From assembly GCA_029339505.1 (NCBI GenBank), contig JAQISU010000108.1, positions 20,407,501 to 20,471,500 on the forward strand: a stretch of 64,000 nucleotides of DNA, written 5' to 3'. Positions 55,771-64,000 of this stretch are shown here, piece by piece (position 1 is the stretch's first letter; every line of letters starts with the position of its first letter). The translations under genes and the position numbers were made by a program. The stretch comes from Unio delphinus. Lineage: Eukaryota; Mollusca; Bivalvia; Unionida; Unionidae. Under the pieces are notes generated by a model. The model was not told where the DNA came from, ran no database searches, and saw only the letters and a list, made by a program, of their open reading frames with translations.

Positions 55771-56570
55771 CTGAAAGGACAGGAATAAAATGTGAAATGG
55801 TAGTGAAATTACCAAAATGAATTTTGCATCATCGGCTGTATTTACTTATAAGTAGTCATGTACAACAATCTACAGGTGGAAGAATCCGAGCTGTGCTCTA
55901 AATGAAGATTATGATCTCCAAAAATTTGGAGAGTAAAATACCGATTTTATTCTTAAAGGGGGACCTATGTGAAGGGGAAAATTTCAGGTCATCTATTAAT
56001 AAAACATTAGGTGAGGCCAGCGAACCTTTAGTTAGATTTATGGAGACACGCCATGTCAAAAGGTGGTTCTGTCTAGTTAGTGATGTATTCATTTCGAGTT
56101 CAACCATTATTACTAAATAATACCTTTGTTTATTCAGCAATCAGACTGACTGCTAGCGACATTTTTATGTTTCATGTTTCATGAAAAGTGTCAGAGTTGA
56201 GAAAACGCAGGGATTCTGTTACTTAAGAGATGACCAGGTCAGGCTGGCCAGATGTAAGAGACTCTTAGAGAAAAGCGTGGTAAAAGACATTGGATTCTGA
56301 TTGGTCACGGTTAAATAACGGGGTTGTTTTCACATGAAATTTCGTAGGACTTAATATCGATCTAGCGAAATCAGAAGTTAGTCTAAAATTTTCTGCAAGA
56401 GATAATGTACTAAGGCTCCGGATGTATTTTTTGAGAAGTACATTCGTTAAATTGTGGTCCAGAAAAAAAACGCCAAACTAAGGGAGTGACACACTGAGAA
56501 CACAAAGTATAGTGTCACAATTCCATGTAATTTGTTGATGCAATTTATATGATGTTTGCTTTAGTTTACA
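55771..56570. other. Intron-like sequence before the satellite, no gene seen
   Basis: AT-rich sequence upstream of the membrane exon. Frames at 55898-56140 lack motifs and splice borders. Confidence 0.4.
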
Positions 56571-59500
56571 GGTCTTGCATGATTTCATTTGATACATTTG
56601 TATAATAATGTGCTTTTGTATTATGAATCGGAAGTTCTTGCATGATTTCATTTGATACATTTGTATAATAATGTGCTTTTGTATTATGAATCGGAAGTTC
56701 TTGCATGATTTCATTTGATACGTTTGTATAACAATGTGCTTTTGAATTAAGAATCGGAAGTTCTTGCATGATTTCGTTTGATACATTTGTATAATAATGT
56801 GCTTTTGAATTATGAATCGGAAGTTCTTGCATGATTTCGTTTGATACATTTGTATAATAATGTGCTTTTGAATTAAGAATCGGAAGTTCTTGCATGATTT
56901 CATTTGATACGTTTGTATAACAATGTGCTTTTGAATTAAGAATCGGAAGTTCTTGCATGATTTCATTTGATACATTTGTATAACAATGTGCTTTTGTATT
57001 ATGAATCGGAAGTTCTTGCATGATTTCATTTGATACGTTTGTATAACAATGTGCTTTTGAATTAAGAATCGGAAGTTCTTGCATGATTTCATTTGATACA
57101 TTTGTATAATAATGTGCTTTTGAATTAAGAATCGGAAGTTCTTGCATGATTTCGTTTGATACATTTGTATAATAATGTGCTTTTGAATTATGAATCGGAA
57201 GTTCTTGCATGATTTCATTTGATACATTTGTATAATAATGTGCTTTTGTATTATGAATCGGAAGTTCTTGCATGATTTCATTTGATACATTTGTATAATA
57301 ATGTGCTTTTGTATTATGAATCGGAAGTTCTTGCATGATTTCGTTTGATACATTTGTATAATAATGTGCTTTTGAATTAAGAATCGGAAGTTCTTGCATG
57401 ATTTCATTTGATACATTTGTATAATAATGTGCTTTTGAATTAAGAATCGGAAGTTCTTGCATGATTTCGTTTGATACATTTGTATAATAATGTGCTTTTG
57501 TATTAAGAATCGGAAGTTCTTGCATGATTTCATTTGATACATTTGTATAATAATGTGCTTTTGTATTATGAATCGGAAGTTCTTGCATGATTTCATTTGA
57601 TACATTTGTATAATAATGTGCTTTTGTATTATGAATCGGAAGTTCTTGCATGATTTCATTTGATACATTTGTATAATAATGTGCTTTTGTATTAAGAATC
57701 GGAAGTTCTTGCATGATTTCATTTGATACATTTGTATAATAATGTGCTTTTGTATTAAGAATCGGAAGTTCTTGCATGATTTCATTTGATACATTTGTAT
57801 AATAATGTGCTTTTGAATTATGAATCGGAAGTTCTTGCATGATTTCATTTGATACATTTGTATAATAATGTGCTTTTGTATTATGAATCGGAAGTTCTTG
57901 CATGATTTCATTTGATACATTTGTATAATAATGTGCTTTTGAATTATGAATCGGAAGTTCTTGCATGATTTCATTTGATACATTTGTATAATAATGTGCT
58001 TTTGTATTAAGAATCGGAAGTTCTTGCATGATTTCGTTTGATACATTTGTATAATAATGTGCTTTTGAATTATGAATCGGAAGTTCTTGCATGATTTCAT
58101 TTGATACATTTGTATAATAATGTGCTTTTGAATTATGAATCGGAAGTTCTTGCATGATTTCATTTGATACATTTGTATAATAATGTGCTTTTGAATTATG
58201 AATCGGAAGTTCTTGCATGATTTCATTTGATACATTTGTATAACAATGTGCTTTTGAATTAAGAATCGGAAGTTCTTGCATGATTTCATTTGATACATTT
58301 GTATAATAATGTGCTTTTGTATTAAGAATCGGAAGTTCTTGCATGATTTCATTTGATACATTTGTATAATAATGTGCTTTTGAATTAAGAATCGGAAGTT
58401 CTTGCATGATTTCATTTGATACATTTGTATAATAATGTGCTTTTGAATTAAGAATCGGAAGTTCTTGCATGATTTCGTTTGATACATTTGTATAATAATG
58501 TGCTTTTGTATTAAGAATCGGAAGTTCTTGCATGATTTCATTTGATACATTTGTATAATAATGTGCTTTTGTATTATGAATCGGAAGTTCTTGCATGATT
58601 TCATTTGATACATTTGTATAATAATGTGCTTTTGTATTATGAATCGGAAGTTCTTGCATGATTTCATTTGATACATTTGTATAATAATGTGCTTTTGTAT
58701 TAAGAATCGGAAGTTCTTGCATGATTTCATTTGATACATTTGTATAATAATGTGCTTTTGTATTAAGAATCGGAAGTTCTTGCATGATTTCATTTGATAC
58801 ATTTGTATAATAATGTGCTTTTGAATTATGAATCGGAAGTTCTTGCATGATTTCATTTGATACATTTGTATAATAATGTGCTTTTGTATTATGAATCGGA
58901 AGTTCTTGCATGATTTCATTTGATACATTTGTATAATAATGTGCTTTTGAATTATGAATCGGAAGTTCTTGCATGATTTCATTTGATACATTTGTATAAT
59001 AATGTGCTTTTGTATTAAGAATCGGAAGTTCTTGCATGATTTCGTTTGATACATTTGTATAATAATGTGCTTTTGAATTATGAATCGGAAGTTCTTGCAT
59101 GATTTCATTTGATACATTTGTATAATAATGTGCTTTTGAATTATGAATCGGAAGTTCTTGCATGATTTCATTTGATACATTTGTATAATAATGTGCTTTT
59201 GAATTATGAATCGGAAGTTCTTGCATGATTTCATTTGATACATTTGTATAACAATGTGCTTTTGAATTAAGAATCGGAAGTTCTTGCATGATTTCATTTG
59301 ATACATTTGTATAATAATGTGCTTTTGTATTAAGAATCGGAAGTTCTTGCATGATTTCATTTGATACATTTGTATAATAATGTGCTTTTGAATTAAGAAT
59401 CGGAAGTTCTTGCATGATTTCATTTGATACATTTGTATAATAATGTGCTTTTGAATTATGAATCGGAAGTTCTTGCATGATTTCATTTGATACATTTGTA

Positions 59501-62500
59501 TAATAATGTGCTTTTGTATTATGAATCGGAAGTTCTTGCATGATTTCATTTGATACATTTGTATAATAATGTGCTTTTGAATTAAGAATCGGAAGTTCTT
59601 GCATGATTTCATTTGATACATTTGTATAATAATGTGCTTTTGTATTATGAATCGGAAGTTCTTGCATGATTTCATTTGATACATTTGTATAATAATGTGC
59701 TTTTGAATTATGAATCGGAAGTTCTTGCATGATTTCATTTGATACATTTGTATAATAATGTGCTTTTGAATTATGAATCGGAAGTTCTTGCATGATTTCA
59801 TTTGATACATTTGTATAATAATGTGCTTTTGAATTATGAATCGGAAGTTCTTGCATGATTTCATTTGATACATTTGTATAATAATGTGCTTTTGTATTAT
59901 GAATCGGAAGTTCTTGCATGATTTCATTTGATACATTTGTATAATAATGTGCTTTTGAATTAAGAATCGGAAGTTCTTGCATGATTTCATTTGATACATT
60001 TGTATAATAATGTGCTTTTGAATTATGAATCGGAAGTTCTTGCATGATTTCATTTGATACATTTGTATAATAATGTGCTTTTGTATTATGAATCGGAAGT
60101 TCTTGCATGATTTCATTTGATACATTTGTATAATAATGTGCTTTTGAATTAAGAATCGGAAGTTCTTGCATGATTTCATTTGATACATTTGTATAATAAT
60201 GTGCTTTTGAATTAAGAATCGGAAGTTCTTGCATGATTTCATTTGATACATTTGTATAATAATGTGCTTTTGTATTATGAATCGGAAGTTCTTGCATGAT
60301 TTCATTTGATACATTTGTATAATAATGTGCTTTTGAATTAAGAATCGGAAGTTCTTGCATGATTTCATTTGATACATTTGTATAATAATGTGCTTTTGTA
60401 TTATGAATCGGAAGTTCTTGCATGATTTCATTTGATACATTTGTATAATAATGTGCTTTTGAATTAAGAATCGGAAGTTCTTGCATGATTTCATTTGATA
60501 CATTTGTATAATAATGTGCTTTTGAATTATGAATCGGAAGTTCTTGCATGATTTCATTTGATACATTTGTATAATAATGTGCTTTTGTATTATGAATCGG
60601 AAGTTCTTGCATGATTTCATTTGATACATTTGTATAATAATGTGCTTTTGAATTAAGAATCGGAAGTTCTTGCATGATTTCATTTGATACATTTGTATAA
60701 TAATGTGCTTTTGAATTAAGAATCGGAAGTTCTTGCATGATTTCATTTGATACATTTGTATAATAATGTGCTTTTGTATTATGAATCGGAAGTTCTTGCA
60801 TGATTTCATTTGATACATTTGTATAATAATGTGCTTTTGAATTAAGAATCGGAAGTTCTTGCATGATTTCATTTGATACATTTGTATAATAATGTGCTTT
60901 TGAATTATGAATCGGAAGTTCTTGCATGATTTCATTTGATACATTTGTATAATAATGTGCTTTTGTATTATGAATCGGAAGTTCTTGCATGATTTCATTT
61001 GATACATTTGTATAATAATGTGCTTTTGAATTAAGAATCGGAAGTTCTTGCATGATTTCATTTGATACATTTGTATAATAATGTGCTTTTGAATTAAGAA
61101 TCGGAAGTTCTTGCATGATTTCATTTGATACATTTGTATAATAATGTGCTTTTGAATTAAGAATCGGAAGTTCTTGCATGATTTCATTTGATACATTTGT
61201 ATAATAATGTGCTTTTGTATTATGAATCGGAAGTTCTTGCATGATTTCATTTGATACATTTGTATAATAATGTGCTTTTGAATTAAGAATCGGAAGTTCT
61301 TGCATGATTTCATTTGATACATTTGTATAATAATGTGCTTTTGAATTATGAATCGGAAGTTCTTGCATGATTTCATTTGATACATTTGTATAATAATGTG
61401 CTTTTGTATTATGAATCGGAAGTTCTTGCATGATTTCATTTGATACATTTGTATAATAATGTGCTTTTGAATTAAGAATCGGAAGTTCTTGCATGATTTC
61501 ATTTGATACATTTGTATAATAATGTGCTTTTGTATTATGAATCGGAAGTTCTTGCATGATTTCATTTGATACATTTGTATAATAATGTGCTTTTGTATTA
61601 TGAATCGGAAGTTCTTGCATGATTTCATTTGATACATTTGTATAATAATGTGCTTTTGAATTAAGAATCGGAAGTTCTTGCATGATTTCATTTGATACAT
61701 TTGTATAATAATGTGCTTTTGTATTATGAATCGGAAGTTCTTGCATGATTTCATTTGATACATTTGTATAATAATGTGCTTTTGAATTAAGAATCGGAAG
61801 TTCTTGCATGATTTCATTTGATACATTTGTATAATAATGTGCTTTTGAATTAAGAATCGGAAGTTCTTGCATGATTTCATTTGATACATTTGTATAATAA
61901 TGTGCTTTTGAATTAAGAATCGGAAGTTCTTGCATGATTTCATTTGATACATTTGTATAACAATGTGCTTTTGTATTATGAATCGGAAGTACTTGCATGA
62001 TTTCATTTGATACATTTGTATAATAATGTGCTTTTGAATTAAGAATCGGAAGTTCTTGCATGATTTCATTTGATACATTTGTATAATAATGTGCTTTTGA
62101 ATTATGAATCGGAAGTTCTTGCATGATTTCATTTGATACATTTGTATAATAATGTGCTTTTGTATTAAGAATCGGAAGTACTTGCATGATTTCATTTGAT
62201 ACATTTGTATAACAATGTGCTTTTGAATTATGAATCGGAAGTTCTTGCATGATTTCATTTGATACATTTGTATAATAATGTGCTTTTGAATTAAGAATCG
62301 GAAGTTCTTGCATGATTTCATTTGATACATTTGTATAACAATGTGCTTTTGAATTAAGAATCGGAAGTTCTTGCATGATTTCATTTGATACATTTGTATA
62401 ACAATGTGCTTTTGAATTAAGAATCGGAAGTTCTTGCATGATTTCATTTGATACATTTGTATAATAATGTGCTTTTGAATTAAGAATCGGAAGTTCTTGC

Positions 62501-64000
62501 ATGATTTCATTTGATACATTTGTATAATAATGTGCTTTTGAATTAAGAATCGGAAGTTCTTGCATGATTTCATTTGATACATTTGTATAATAATGTGCTT
62601 TTGAATTAAGAATCGGAAGTTCTTGCATGATTTCATTTGATACATTTGTATAATAATGTGCTTTTGAATTAAGAATCGGAAGTTCTTGCATGATTTCATT
62701 TGATACATTTGTATAACAATGTGCTTTTGAATTATGAATCGGAAGTTCTTGCATGATTTCATTTGATACATTTGTATAATAATGTGCTTTTGAATTAAGA
62801 ATCGGAAGTTCTTGCATGATTTCATTTGATACATTTGTATAATAATGTGCTTTTGTATTATGAATCGGAAGTACTTGCATGATTTCATTTGATACATTTG
62901 TATAATAATGTGCTTTTGAATTAAGAATCGGAAGTTCTTGCATGATTTCATTTGATACATTTGTATAATAATGTGCTTTTGAATTATGAATCGGAAGTTC
63001 TTGCATGATTTCATTTGATACATTTGTATAATAATGTGCTTTTGAATTAAGAATCGGAAGTTCTTGCATGATTTCATTTGATACATTTGTATAATAATGT
63101 GCTTTTGAATTATGAATCGGAAGTTCTTGCATGATTTCATTTGATACATTTGTATAATAATGTGCTTTTGAATTAAGAATCGGAAGTTCTTGCATGATTT
63201 CATTTGATACATTTGTATAACAATGTGCTTTTGAATTAAGAATCGGAAGTTCTTGCATGATTTCATTTGATACATTTGTATAATAATGTGCTTTTGAATT
63301 AAGAATCGGAAGTTCTTGCATGATTTCATTTGATACATTTGTATAATAATGTGCTTTTGAATTAAGAATCGGAAGTTCTTGCATGATTTCATTTGATACA
63401 TTTGTATAATAATGTGCTTTTGAATTATGAATCGGAAGTTCTTGCATGATTTCATTTGATACATTTGTATAATAATGTGCTTTTGAATTAAGAATCGGAA
63501 GTTCTTGCATGATTTCATTTGATACATTTGTATAACAATGTGCTTTTGAATTAAGAATCGGAAGTTCTTGCATGATTTCATTTGATACATTTGTATAACA
63601 ATGTGCTTTTGAATTAAGAATCGGAAGTTCTTGCATGATTTCATTTGATACATTTGTATAACAATGTGCTTTTGAATTAAGAATCGGAAGTTCTTGCATG
63701 ATTTCATTTGATACATTTGTATAACAATGTGCTTTTGAATTATGAATCGGAAGTTCTTGCATGATTTCATTTGATACATTTGTATAACAATGTGCTTTTG
63801 AATTATGAATCGGAAGTTCTTGCATGATTTCATTTGATACATTTGTATAACAATGTGCTTTTGAATTATGAATCGGAAGTTCTTGCATGATTTCATTTGA
63901 TACATTTGTATAACAATGTGCTTTTGAATTATGAATCGGAAGTTCTTGCATGATTTCATTTGATACATTTGTATAACAATGTGCTTTTGAATTATGAATC
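56571..64000. repeat. 63-bp satellite array, about 118 copies, runs off the right edge
   Basis: The unit contains TTGCATGATTTCATTTGATA and CATTTGTATAATAATGTGCT and GAATCGGAAGTTC. Copies differ at a few fixed positions: ATAATAATG or ATAACAATG; TTGTATT or TTGAATT; TATGAATC or TAAGAATC; CATTTGATA or CGTTTGATA. Variants are not random: the same series of 16 units (1,008 bp) recurs, for example the CGTTTG variant at 57468 and 58476 and the AACAATG variant at 58241 and 59249. Indels are essentially absent. Two minus frames remain open throughout because 63 is a multiple of three and the unit lacks stops in them. Confidence 0.97.

Overview
The window looks like genomic DNA from a marine mollusc, most likely a bivalve. 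The evidence is tRNA-derived SINEs of types common in bivalves, intron-containing gene fragments, abundant AT-rich microsatellites and several decayed eukaryotic transposons. No prokaryotic operon, rRNA or CRISPR signal was seen. All assignments come from reading the sequence and recalling family motifs; no search was run.

Bases 1 to about 14,560 hold one decayed Polinton-like (adintovirus-like) endogenous virus whose left end lies outside the window. A left block on the minus strand carries the virion genes: a coiled-coil and proline-rich protein, a Gly/Ala-rich core or minor capsid protein, the major capsid protein (MCP), a pX-like protein, an adenain-like protease, a fibre-like coiled-coil protein, a small membrane protein and a minor capsid or vertex protein. 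A 1.4-kb non-coding centre of short tandem repeats follows. The right block carries a Cys-rich zinc-finger gene (minus), a long plus-strand reading path with family-B DNA polymerase, SF1 helicase and HNH modules, a DDE integrase (minus), a zinc-ribbon plus phospholipase A2 gene (minus), and an A32/FtsK-type packaging ATPase (plus). Almost every gene is broken by a frameshift or stop, so this is a relic. Two smaller relics of the same lineage lie at 30.5-33.2 kb and 44.1-46.4 kb. The most notable feature is the polymerase-helicase-HNH path, an architecture not typical of described Polintons.

From 14.5 to 28 kb the DNA is mostly non-coding with mobile debris: truncated and full SINEs, a non-LTR retrotransposon 3' end, a Ty3/gypsy relic whose integrase precedes its RT region, microsatellites and a 45-bp minisatellite. 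At 28.5-29.5 kb there is one well-supported open host gene of unknown function with four RRxS sites. From 34 to 44 kb lie an internally deleted hAT-like transposon, a P2X7-tail-like exon remnant, a SINE and a likely multi-exon minus-strand gene.

From 46 to 64 kb there are several minisatellites, a decayed Tigger/pogo transposon and two 3' exons of a minus-strand membrane protein (scavenger receptor B/CD36-like, tentative). A 63-bp satellite of about 118 copies then runs off the right edge. It shows a 1,008-bp higher-order repeat and stays open in two frames for about 2,470 codons purely because its unit length is a multiple of three.
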